DNA from: Flammula alnicola
Taxonomy: Eukaryota > Basidiomycota > Agaricomycetes > Agaricales > Strophariaceae
DNA length: 64,000 bases
Assembly (NCBI GenBank): GCA_015499995.1
Contig: JADNRV010000132.1
Coordinates: forward strand, 62,001 to 126,000
Direction of reading: 5' to 3'
The notes beneath the pieces are model-generated. The model searched no databases, was not told the origin of the DNA, and saw only the letters and a list, made by a program, of their open reading frames with translations. The position numbers and the translations under genes were made by a program. Positions 19,991 through 31,100 of the stretch are shown one piece after another; positions within the stretch are counted from its first letter, which is position 1, and every line of letters begins with the position of its first letter.

Positions 19991-22381
19991 ATGACACTTC
20001 TTCAGACCTCGACTTCAGAGAGCGACAAAGAGCCAGAGAACAGCAGTCCACCCCCTAGTTCCCAAAACTACAGCCATCTCATCCACCATACTCCCTACAG
20101 AAGAACCATGTCTGGGACTGGTAGCGCACATGGTTCGGATTTTGGATACGCAACGGTACAAGCTCAGAGGCCAGAAGTCGCAGCAGAGCTCGCCGATCAT
20201 ATCTATCACGATGAAGATCTTGGCAAGCGAACGTTCGCCGGAAAGGTCGCACCCAACGAGGAGATCCAAGATTTCCTAAATGCTACGGATCTGTACGATA
20301 CAGAGGCAAGAAGATGGCGCGCCATAGACACGGAGCCGTATACGGACGAGAAACTGCTTTACGCCCCCATCGTGGCCATCATCCAGGCAATTTTACGACA
20401 TTTTGAGTACTCCGACACACGCTCTTGCGTCAATACGCATAAAAAAAAGTTCACACATTCAGAAGGCCGAGAGGAGTACCACCCACCCCAATTGAGGACG
20501 TCGCCTGATGTGGCTATCCTAGGGTCTGGCACAAACTTCAAACCAGAGGCAGTACACGCAGGGATACCAAACTACGATATATGTGCATCGCCTGTCGAAG
20601 TCAAGACGCAGCACAACTTTACGAAAGGCGAGAATCTCACTCAGATTGCGATATACACCAGGTCAGCCTCCGATAACATGAGCTATAATGAATCTCATCC
20701 TCCTCCTTTAGGCAACTGTTCATACAGCAGTCGAATCGCAAGTTTGTCTGTTGCCCCATAATCACCGAGAAATATGCCCGGCTATATATCTTCGATCGCA
20801 GCGGCGTTCACGTACATCAGTCATCGCCAATCCACATTCACCAGGAAGCCACTGATTTCGTTCGACTGATCCTCGGCGTCTCCTCACCTGATGACAGCCT
20901 CATTGGCTTTGACACGTCCATATACTGGCTAGGCGACAAACGCGTCCTCGAAACTGTCGATGCAGACAAGAACCCTGTAACGCTCACCTTGGAACCGGTG
21001 AAACCCATCTTTTATCGTCGTACAATTCGGGGTCGTGGCACATGTTGTTGGAAAGCCAAGGATGATGAGGGCAAAGTCGTCCTCGTAAAAGATGCCTGGC
21101 GGTCCCGCGGTCGTACAGCGGAATGGAAGCTTTTGGAGGCCGTTAAAGGACTGGCTGGTGTAGGCCAAATGATCGCGTATGAAGACAACGATGACCAGCA
21201 TATCTCGACCCTCAGAGGAATCACCGTTTTTTTAGAGGGATTCTGTGACCGAACGTTTTCCCGATTGATCCTCGAGTATTATGGTCCCCCCATTGAGGGC
21301 TTTGAAACCCCGCAAGACTTGTTGTTTGCTTACCGCGATGCTATTGCGGGTGAGTCCATCTCTTCTCATCATTCTCAATGTAAAATTCATTGTTTCTTTA
21401 AGGACACCAAAATCTATTGAATATAGGGATCCTCCATCGTGATGTCAGCATCAATAATATCCTCATCGCCAAATCTGGCTCCGCACCTGGTAATCGAGGA
21501 GTTCTCATCGATCTTGACATGGCAATCCGGATAAACGTTGCGGAGCGTTCAGTACAGGCGGATTTCAGGACGGTCTGTATTCTCTAAATTCTCGATTGGT
21601 TCCTGCTGACGACGCCTTGCTCTAATAGGGAACCCGGGCATTTCAGTCGCTCAATGTGGTCCAGAGTTGCGGCAAAACGAACATGACTCAAGATTATCTC
21701 GACGATCTCGAGTCTTTTTACTATGTTTTATGCTGGGTCTGTTTTGGTTACGCTGGACCTAACAAGATACTCGACCCGTTCCCTGACCGTCTGGCCATTT
21801 GGGAAAGTGGAAATCCAGACGTTGCAGCCGGCATGAAAACCGCTTTCTTGGCAGGTCCACTAGCGGTATCATTCACGACGATATCGTCGTGTTTTGGACC
21901 CGTCTTCCTGCGTTTGCTGGAGAACCTTCATTCGTTCTTCAGGGACCTCATGTTCTCGAGATTTGCATCCCACGGTCCTATTTTCTCGAAACAAGGTTCG
22001 GCCTCAACGGTCGAGACTAAGATCCATCCATCGCCTGAACGAGTTGAGCAAGATTATGCCACTATTCTTGGCTTCGTCGATACCGCTATCGCGGAGCTCC
22101 TTGCATCCCCTGCGCCGACCAACGCCGAGCCTGAGTCTGAGGCTATGTTCAACCATTCTGCGTCTCTGCCTACGATTCCCACAACGAGATTATTCTCAAC
22201 TCGGGAACCTTTGAGCGATATTTTGAGAAACGGTGGTTATGGCCCAGGGCCTTCCTCGCCACTCAAGAGACATTCAAATTCAGCGTATTCCGACGAGGAC
22301 AGTCCTAAACTGAAGAAATCCAGGACTAGAAATCGACACGCTGCCAGACAGCCTTCCTCCCTTAGTATTGAACGAGATTAA
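19991..22381 (+). CDS. FunK1 fungal-type protein kinase-like protein, four exons
   Basis: 735 residues: exons 19991-20661, 20712-21349, 21427-21572 and 21629-22381; all introns are GT-AG and the total length is divisible by three. FunK1 kinases are an expanded, divergent family of Agaricomycetes. Seen here: the N-terminal region with a conserved SPDVAILG then SPVEVKTQHNF segment, a degenerate nucleotide-binding lobe, the catalytic-loop motif ILHRDVSINNIL (HRD at 440-442), DLD in place of DFG at 465-467, and a typical DDLESFYYVLCWVC helix. The C-terminal tail is Ser/Pro-rich and ends in a basic, NLS-like stretch (KLKKSRTRNR). The FunK1 HRD and D(F/L)D pattern is intact, so activity is plausible; substrates are unknown for the family. 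An alternative start at the next in-frame ATG (MSGTGSAHG, 20108) is possible. Confidence 0.88.
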
Positions 22382-22499
22382 ACCTCTTCCGCTTTGGTCC
22401 TGTATGTCTGCTTGCACGCATGTATTTTTTTTTTCCGTTATTTCTAGCCTGCTCAGAATCAGATATGTATTCTAAAAATACATCCTGAGATTAAACCAC

Positions 22500-23370
22500 C
22501 CTTGACGTCCCAAACGAAAGCCCTTCCAGAGCCTCCTAACACTCACACAGCTTCAGCACATTCTCGTCGCCCACTGAAAAGAATATCCGTCTGTAATCTT
22601 CCTCCATTTACACCTCCGTTCTGCTGTCGTTCAAGTTACACCCAACTCTTCGTCAGAATCCCGTTGCTTTTCCTTGAGAGGAATCCAGGACGCGGCATTA
22701 CGAACCCGCCTTCTTCCGCAAGCCGCCGGCCGACATCTCCTGACTTGACACGAAGAAATGGATGTTGAACGAACACGAAGTATCCGCCCTGCGCCCGGAC
22801 ATCTCATTTTCGATGCAAATTTAATTTGAAGAGGACATCCAGTATCCGTCACGAGGGCTCGAAAAGCTGGTGCTCCACCAGGGATGTGGAGTTGCTGATG
22901 AAAAGAGACCATGGGGAGATTCATCTCTTACGGTGGAATCACGACGGCTGGTTTCATCAATGATGAGGGCAAAGTCATTCTTGCGGGCGAGGCTGCGAAT
23001 GAGATGACTTCTATATGCATATTTGAAGGAACGAGCACTAAAGCCTTGAGTTTGGAGGCCGATCCGGTCCCTGCAACGTTCAACGGACGGCATGAAACCA
23101 TCCTCAGACTTCTGCGCAAGTTTTCAGTGAGTAGCCCTTTCATGCTGAGCAGCTTTAAAGCAAATGTCGACCAGCGTCGATTACTTTTGAGGGCATCAGG
23201 GAAGCAGGGGTCTCGCGGATGATTAAAGTACCTAAAAAATGACGTCAAAATGTTTTCCGACACGCAACGACACGAACACGACTCACCAAAGCGCAGGCAA
23301 TATAGCGTTCTTGCCCGGATCTGCCACACTCATTGCGACCGCCCCTAAGGACAAGTCACAGCCCGAAGCT
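22500..23370 (-). pseudogene. Aminotransferase pseudogene, copy 2
   Basis: Minus-strand fragments resemble aminotransferase copy 1 and the intact gene: an ALIIDET-type block (about 22920-22990), PHGLFSSATPHPWWS (about 22880-22930), an SVERCRDRIG segment (about 23060-23090), a C-terminal equivalent of GEAVIAL...EKQRDSDEELGV (about 22640-22690) and sequence equivalent to the VADPGDEVILP-coding part (about 23290-23370). Frames change many times. It lies tail-to-tail with the FunK1 gene. Confidence 0.75.
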
Positions 23371-24247
23371 AAAGACAACGTCATCGACAATGCAAATCTG
23401 ATTTCGAGCCATTGATGGTAAATCGTAACCTGCGTCTATAACGAAAGCTGCTGGATGAGGCGACCCAATTGGCGGCAACGAGCTCTGATCGATCCTCGAA
23501 GGTGACACGATGACCTACAGATGGAGGCTTGGGAGGCTCGAAACCGGCATCGCATCTTGTACGAATTGCCATGTGCCATGCCTGTCCTACGGATGACGGG
23601 AGAGAAATTGGTCAATAATTGAGAAGGTCGAACGAAGCATTAACCTACCTGTTATTCACCGAAATCGTAGACAAGAAACGTATAAAGACATTTTCGACCC
23701 AGCAAGTAGCCAAACTTTCAACCGATGTGTCTTTTCATAAATTCGGTACAGCGCTTGAACCATCCACCAGCGTTGAGAGGTGTAACAACAGTAGGATTGT
23801 CGGCTCGTAGTTCCGGGGAAAGACAGCAGTTGCCTTCAATGCTCAGGTTGAGCAATGTATAGCTTCGTAAAAAAGAGTTAAGAATCGTTCCGATCCTAAT
23901 ATCAGAGAAAGCACGGGGTTACATAGTCTAGACCCTTTGGATAGTAATCGCAAGACCTGGGTAATGAACTTGCAGGAAATTCTGCTTAAAAATGCAGATA
24001 ATTACTCTCGCGAGCGAAGAAACATCTCAGTCACAAGACGTCCCTATATTCGATACACAGGTTACTCTCACTGAAATGCAGAGCATACTTTGAATCACAT
24101 GTTCGCATGTTTGAAAAAAGAAACATAAAGGCAATGTTGAATGAGTGATTATTCCTTCGCTCTATGTATCTAAAAAGTAGCAGTCAGCTTGTGGCAAAAA
24201 GGTTACGAGATCGAGCCTATTCACCTAAGCATAGCAGAAGGGAGCTT
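23371..24247. other. Intergenic
   Basis: No gene, RNA or repeat recognised; A/T-rich toward the COX6-type gene. Confidence 0.55.
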
Positions 24248-24726
24248 TTATGATGTGTACAGTTCTTCCTTCAACAACAATCCTAAAAGAACATAGATCA
24301 GAACTGAGACAAGGCCACGACGTCCAGCTAAGAAAAAAACGTACCCAATTCTTCGCGCAGGGGCTTCAGTTCATCAACATAGGCCTGGTACTGCGCCTTG
24401 TTTTCCACCTTCTCCTTGACTCCCTCGAAAACGCGGACGGCGGTCGCATAATCGTTGACACGCCTGGCAGCGCGAACGGCGGACTCTACGACGGCAGGAG
24501 AGGGCACGAGATCGTGGGCGAAGCAGTTGTTAAGTCCACGCTGGACCTCGAAGAGGTCTTCGGCGTTTTGGAAAAAGTTGACGTAGCGTTCCGAGAACGA
24601 CTCGAAAGTCTCCTGCGCGTGGCTAGAGGCGTGGCGGAGGGCGACGGTGGAGGTCCGTGCGCTCCTGGCGACGACAGAAGGGCGGGCTGCGGTGCGGAGG
24701 ACGGTGGAGAGCATCTGGGGGCGCAT
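24248..24726 (-). CDS. COX6: Cytochrome c oxidase subunit COX6 (COX5A/Va type), mitochondrial
   Basis: 138-residue precursor: exon 1 24345-24726 and exon 2 24248-24282, separated by a 62-nt GT-AG intron; the phase closes. Residues 1 to about 33 form an Arg/Ser/Ala-rich amphipathic mitochondrial presequence (RTAARPSVVARSARTS). The rest is a full COX5A/COX6 domain: YVNFFQNAEDLFEVQRGLNN, the DLVPSPAVVESAVRAARRVND block, then YQAYVDELKPLREELG followed by the exon-2 end LLLKEELYTS, matching the family's conserved end. It is a nuclear-encoded structural subunit of complex IV on the matrix side. The overlapping plus-strand open frame at 24250-24804 is a shadow. Confidence 0.94.
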
Positions 24727-27243
24727 GATAGTGGTGAAGGGAGCGAAACAGAAAACGACGAGGAATCGTTCGGGTTGTTCGGGAATAGCCGGCGACTAGC
24801 ATAACAAAGCAATACAGCCGCGATAACAGGCTGGGCTCACCTCGACCACCCAACGACCACCATCTCCCGTTCTTTTCTTTTTCACAATCCAGGGATTCCA
24901 AGCGACTTATGCACGTCTGGCAGTTTGTTGCCATCTTACCATTGGAGTCTCTGCGGAAGCATGCGATGAAAAAACCCGACGTCCACGAAAATAGCACCCA
25001 TATTGTGCTTTACGCTCCCATCGAGCCTCAAATACTAAGTTCGCAGGAAAATTTCCTGGATTTCTGGAGGCTGTCCAATGTCCATTCAAAATTTGGCGTG
25101 AGTCCGCTGAAGCGCATGACTGTAAGAGCCTTCAAAAATACCAGCCATTATGAATCACTATAACTAAAGTTGTGTCCAGTTGCTGCGTTGTGTTAGTTTG
25201 AGAGGCCAGCTCTCTCTCTCTCGCCTGTCAAGCTATTATCTCGATCGTTTTCTGAACCCAATGTTTTGTGACGCCATCGGAGATTTCGAGAGGTGCCATT
25301 CACAATCTACAGTGCCTTGTGCAAACTCTGAAGGGTTTGCATCCCACTCGGCGACATCGGATGCCTTTCCAACCTCGCAACTGGAGGCCCAGCTGTAGGC
25401 TCTCAACGAACCCTCATTAAATGCACAACAGCCTTGGGCGATGCTTGTCCACGTTTCCCGACGTCCGCATGCTGCCGCGCTCCAGGGCTTGCCACGGAGC
25501 AATCTGGCATCTCAGCAACGGATCAATATCTCACGCCGTCGGCCAGGGTCTGCACAGCCTTGTGCGCCGTCGCCCGCCGTTCAACGTGACAACGTTTAAT
25601 GTCCAGCGCGTGCTTGCGCTGCTGATAGCAACAGCACCGACGACCTCTCGCCCTGGCATGCCTGACTATAATGTCCCTTATCTCGACGATACTGCTTTTT
25701 ACCTGGGCCTGACGAATAGCCACTCGTAGCAAGTCTTTGTCGTTAATGGGCCAATGTTATCGAGGTCGTGTGGAGCCGTGTTGGAGAAACAACCCTTAAC
25801 ATCCTTTGCGATACTTAATTAATCGCGACAGAACGGACATATGTCTTCTAGAAGATGACTGATGCTGACTCTGAGGCGATACTTGGATTGTCATTAATGC
25901 AATTTTGGAATCTTTATTATGGCCTGAAAGAGCTGAACTTCGGCGCAGTGGCTCTGAAACAGCGGCGAAGGCACCGTTTTCTACATATGTCTTTGCTATC
26001 CTCATGCTCGACACGCCGGTTTCCTTCTTGGGGACCCATATAATTATACGCAGTCGGTCAAGGCCACGCAGCTATTTTAGTTGTCTCATGTCCAAAGGTT
26101 TATGCATCTCGAACTCGTGGAACGCCGTCATGTAATCCAAGGACACCTCAAATACTTCCATGAGGCGGTCACGCCTGCAGCATATGCCATCTATGTTTCT
26201 TTATATGCTCAAAATAGGTGTTTCTGTTCCTCTTGTAGCTTGTGCATCACCCAAGTCGGCCAAAGGCTGACTCAGTACTAGGATCCCTTGTAAAGTTTTA
26301 GCTCTTCCAAGAAATCCCTCGGTTTTGCGGCCGCATTTGGATTCTTCATTCCTATTCCCCAAAAAAATAATTTATCAGCTTCTTATCTCTCAGGAGGTCT
26401 GCTTAGAATGACTCGGTTTTCGACTACGCCGCTGGGGGGTCCGATGACTTACTCGGGGAATGTGTAGAAAGTTCTGTAATGATTAATCTCACGAATCGTA
26501 AACGGGCTCTGCGCTTCTGGACCCCGTCTCATCCCCGCTGTTGTACGAGGGGAAAGCATAGCTTTTTCACACAAATTTCTCTTCACGAGTCGAGCCCCTA
26601 GCTCTTGCCGCACACTACTTACTCTCTGGCGGAGGACTGACAACTCGACTCGTCGCTAAGGGCGGTTAATTTCAGGCACAGTGCCTCCAGCGCTCCCCAG
26701 GGTCATTGAGGGACGAGGAATTACGTTTATTACTTATTTTCTTTGAACATCGCATTGGAACTTGTTGTTCTTTTCACAAAGGTTGAAATAAAACACATTT
26801 CAAGGCTGTTAATTCTTGTTGCTGCCACCAATTTCACAAGATGAAGTAGCAACGAGATTGGCAGTTTGTTGCGTTCAAGTCATGTTGAACCGCTAAGTGC
26901 GGACAAGTCCATGGACCATGCCGTAGATTCTCACGGAGCTCCTGGCGTCCATATCTGTACGCGTGTGACACAGACAGTTCCACAACGTTAGCCAGCACTG
27001 CGTCCACCATGTTTTCAACCTGGCATCCAAAGATGAAATTGGGCAAAAGAAATTTCTGTAAGTCTTTACGGAGCCCTCGGAGCCTTCTTTCGGGACGGAG
27101 TGGGGGCTGTGATGAGTCATGGCGACATCCACTGAGTGGACATAGCCTATTTCGAACCCTGGGAATATGGTGCACAGCACTCCCGAGGGCAGTGAATCTC
27201 CCCCGCCCCTCCCTCTTCTGAACGATAGATCGGCCGTGACTCA
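24727..27243. other. Gene-poor stretch (2.5 kb)
   Basis: Contains the promoter of the COX6-type gene and short open frames only. No domain, splice-consistent gene, tRNA or repeat family was recognised. Confidence 0.5.
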
Positions 27244-27254
27244 ATTATATATAG
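27244..27254 (+). promoter_or_regulatory. TATA box of the bZIP gene
   Basis: ATTATATATAG about 227 bp upstream of the first ATG (27481). No other ATG occurs between them, so the leader carries no upstream open reading frame unless transcription starts earlier. Confidence 0.5.
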
Positions 27255-27480
27255 CTCAGCAGTGTTCGTGTATAAAGACATCGCGGATTTTTTCATTAGT
27301 TGCTCACAACCCGTCTTTCCAACTCACCGCTGTTTATTGGGCCCTACCTGAGCCCACAACTTCCGTCTCAGTCCTTGTGTGTCAAGGACCCTGCCTCCAA
27401 TTCCCCCTTTTGAGACAACTCCCGGCTTTCAGCTGGCTCAACAATCTTCTACAACGGCTATCTCTAACACCATCCTCTCA

Positions 27481-28104
27481 ATGCAGTCCTCACTTCAGAA
27501 GGAGGAATTGGCCGACGAGTATTCTCTCGCGTCGATGAGCGCTCTCTTTGATATGCCTGTAGTGCCCAACGCGCCCGAGTATGGCAATGTCGCAGGACCC
27601 TCAAATTCCGATCTCCATCACACACACTCGCGCTCTATTTCTTCCGGGTCGGCGTCCTCCTTCGCTGAACAAGGCCAACTTACTCGTGATCATCCGTCAC
27701 TACAGGGCTTCCGGGGACGGCGAAGCCCTGATTCCTTCATTCCTGACGACGCACCCACACAAGACCGTCGGTACTTGACACCCTCGGCAACATCGAAGAA
27801 ACATGTCCCCTTTTATTTCGCATCTCGCCGACAGGCCGAGGCCCTGTCTGACGAGGAGGACGAGCTCGCTGAAGAGCCGCTCCACCCAAACGCCACTGAC
27901 CAGGAGAAGATCGCGTACAAGCGCCGGCAGAATACACTGGCTGCTCGTCGGAGCCGGCGTCGCCGCCTTGCGCAGTTCCAGAAGCTCGAGGAGGACGTTG
28001 CCCGGCTAAACAGGGAGAAGGATATCTGGAAGGAGCGCGCATTGATGATGGAGCGGATGCTCTCCACTCATGGGCTTCCTTGCCCCAACTTCTCCGATCG
28101 TTAA
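27481..28104 (+). CDS. bZIP transcription factor (GCN4/Cpc1-like)
   Basis: 207 residues from the first ATG after a TATA box (27481); the open frame runs back to about 27379 but without an ATG. The basic region at about 146-163 (YKRRQNTLAARRSRRRR) carries the N-x2-AARRSR signature of the GCN4/Cpc1 group and is followed by a leucine zipper to about 195 (KLEEDVARLNREKDIWKERA). The N-terminal part is Ser-rich with an acidic patch (LSDEEDELAEE) and a hydrophobic-acidic segment (YSLASMSALFDMP) that could serve as activation region. It is a likely regulator of amino-acid starvation or related stress genes. GCN4/cpc-1 genes are usually translationally controlled by upstream ORFs; none is seen here, which weakens orthology to GCN4. 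Confidence 0.85.
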   Translation: MQSSLQKEELADEYSLASMSALFDMPVVPNAPEYGNVAGPSNSDLHHTHSRSISSGSASSFAEQGQLTRDHPSLQGFRGRRSPDSFIPDDAPTQDRRYLTPSATSKKHVPFYFASRRQAEALSDEEDELAEEPLHPNATDQEKIAYKRRQNTLAARRSRRRRLAQFQKLEEDVARLNREKDIWKERALMMERMLSTHGLPCPNFSDR

Positions 28105-31100
28105 ACGCGCAGCAGCTTCAGCATTCTGAATCATATCACCACGCCCTCCGGTCCCCGTCCTCGTCCTCGCCTCGCCCCCAAGCTATCGATTCGATCTGTA
28201 TTAATATTCTCCAGACGCCTCCGATTACTAGTATCATACATTAAATGGTTTCTATTAATTGTTGTACATGCTTTGCGACGCTTTCTTGATGGTGAGTACT
28301 CTTATATTTGGTACCCCATGTGTCAAACTAACTGATTGTCTTCCTGTTTACTAGATTCCCCCAACGTTTTGGCTTTCCGTTTTCCGTACGCCTGGGCGGT
28401 AACGCGCACGACTAACCGCGCGGACACTCGTACATGTGTCTTATAAATTCGAAATACTGTCGCCCACATCATTCCTACCATTGTTTTTATAGCAATAGCA
28501 CCCCTTTCCGAATATACCTGTTCCTTTTTTTCGCCTTTTCTTTGTCCCATATTCATATGGACTCCCGAAACCTTTTGCGTTCCGTGGAATTTTTGCCAAT
28601 ATCATTTTTCATATACCCTCACTTTCTTATTTGGTATCCTGTAGATTTAGATGACCAGTGTTGCAAATTTAGTGTTACGCGTCGTGGGTCCTTGTTTCAT
28701 TGTTATTTCTTTCATTGTACCATTCTTACCACACGGACAAACCAACTCTTTTACTCTTGGCCAATACTCGGACATACCTAAGAGTCATATCATCTATGAC
28801 TTGGGCCAGGCTTAAGATGCTTCTCAATCAATCAAGAGCGTTCACATTCCTAAATTAAGAAGATACTAGTGCACCCCAGTAGCACTAATCTGGTATCGAT
28901 ATTTAGAGATTCAACAGTTGAGATGTGGAAATGCAGCGTTCTCCAAGGTCTCCGCCCTCCTGAAATGCAATCAACCCGCAGCACAGACCAATTAATAAAA
29001 TGGACGCAGCGCTGCGACCACGCAAGCTTTTCTTAACAAGGTGATATACAACGTGTCCACAGCAGTCACCTGGTATTAAGCGCCCACCCAGACGCACCAT
29101 TGGAGCCTTATTTTACTTACTATGCGACTATATATAGACCTGCGATTAGTATCAGATATGCGGAAGAAATTCAATTGGCTCACACATTTACGCTCCAGAG
29201 CTCATCAACAACTTTCACTGCATCATGTCAAATCACGGCGCCATCGAATCCACGTAAGATTACAACGTATCACCCACCAGCTGGCTGGTTCGCATATACC
29301 CACTCCGAGAGTCTCAGGTAGTGTACTGATATCTGAAAGATAATAATATGTATGCATTCTCTTCTTCTGGTACAGGCGGCAGCTGCGTGTAACTTGTACG
29401 TTTACCTGTCCGATAGGGGCTTGAGTTGTCGGGCTTCGGTGGGGAATCCACATCCCGAAAATTTGTCAGATCCTGCCGATGACCCACTGTCTATCTTTGC
29501 TCTGCGCATCGCAACTCGCGAGTAGTTCAGATTCAGATACACTTATAATGCCCAATATGTGAAGACAGCTAAATCCGAGTCACGAGAAGAGTGATACCTC
29601 AAAATGATCTGTTGATGGCGCATTGCCAGTTAAGAAATCACCCAGTCAAAGTAGTCCAAGCAGTATCCATTAACATTGTGAGATATCCACCTTCCGTTAT
29701 ATGGCTACATCCACGGCCAATAATGTAAAGCCTTATCGGAACAAAGCACTTAATGGAATGCACACGGCGATGCAGCCCGAGGTGTGGAATGCAACTTGGG
29801 CAATTAGGCGCCCATACACTGCTGTTTTAACTGAGACCGTTAAAATTTCCTAGATGAAAACCTGTGTCTTAACTGCGGGGAAAAAAAAAGGAAAACGGCT
29901 ATCGACATCCTTATAATCGAATTCACTCTTCCGAAGAACGTGAACGTGGCGCGGACTCAGGCCGACGCGGGTAATAGAGGTCGAAATACAAGCCCATTAC
30001 GAGATGTCGAAATGCTACTGACAACTACTCGGGCCCCACATAAGTCGAATGAATGAGCAAAAACCATTTTTCACAGTAGATACCGGAGAACAAAAAAAGG
30101 ATCCATCATGCTATCCTAGGGCTCTTCCTCGGTCCAGCATATCTCGGGGTAACCCAGCTGCAACGCCTGTTCGACAAGGGTCTACGCCGGCGCTCCAGGA
30201 ACTTTTAGTACATGTGTTCAACTGTTAGTCGCAAACAAAACCCTATATTCTGGCTTCTATTGCAAATGTTTATTTGCAGTCTGCTTACCGTAGGTATTCC
30301 AAGTACCCCTGACTCTCGATCGAGGACATTGACAGTGGCAAATGCCCAATAACAATAAAACAGACAAACTAAATTTATGAAGAGGGTAGGAATCATTGTC
30401 CACTTGGACGACTTCCTCCTGCTTCAGGAACCTGTCAAAAATTTTGCCAAAAATTCAAGAGAACTCACGTATCAATTCACGCCCTAATAGGAACATGTAA
30501 TGGTTTTCCTTGCAATTGTCTTCGGCCATCTGTCATTATACTGCGGTCAATTTGTTTATACTATCTACAATACTAGTCAGGTTCACCTACATGGATTCCC
30601 GAGCCAGACATCCTGTGGTTCAAAATAAGTTATCCGGCATCCGCCTGTCCAACGCACTGCAAATGCGGTAGTATTTTATGTTCTGCCATGACCTGAAGAT
30701 AAGAAGACCTTATTTTTTAGGGGAGAAACATAGATGAACAAAATATTTTTTTCACTTCCATGACAAGAACAAGTAAGCGGAGATATGCAGTGCGCTTGGG
30801 AAGCGAGAGTTCCTTCTAAATAGAGATAGCCCAAGCATTATACAGGCATGGGTGGCTCTGTGGGCCCACATGTCCGGTGCCTCTCGGAGTATATGTGGCA
30901 GAAATTAGCGAAAGCCGAACTTGGCTTTCACTCAGAATATTACTGGCGCTGCTTCGGGGGACGGGCACTGTTTCGTGGAATGTTTAACAAGTTGTTCCAA
31001 CCACATTCCGAACCCGCACTGGTGCTTGTAAACTTGTTAAAGCAATGGATTCATTTTAACTCGCGGATACATACTGGAGGAAGAAAACTTCCAGAACAAC

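Noticed and set aside
24250..24804. 184-residue plus-strand open frame
   Set aside because: It is the antisense shadow of the COX6-type gene; composition follows the complementary codons and no domain is seen.
27379..27480. bZIP start at 27379
   Set aside because: The codon there is GTG; the first ATG in the transcript is 27481.
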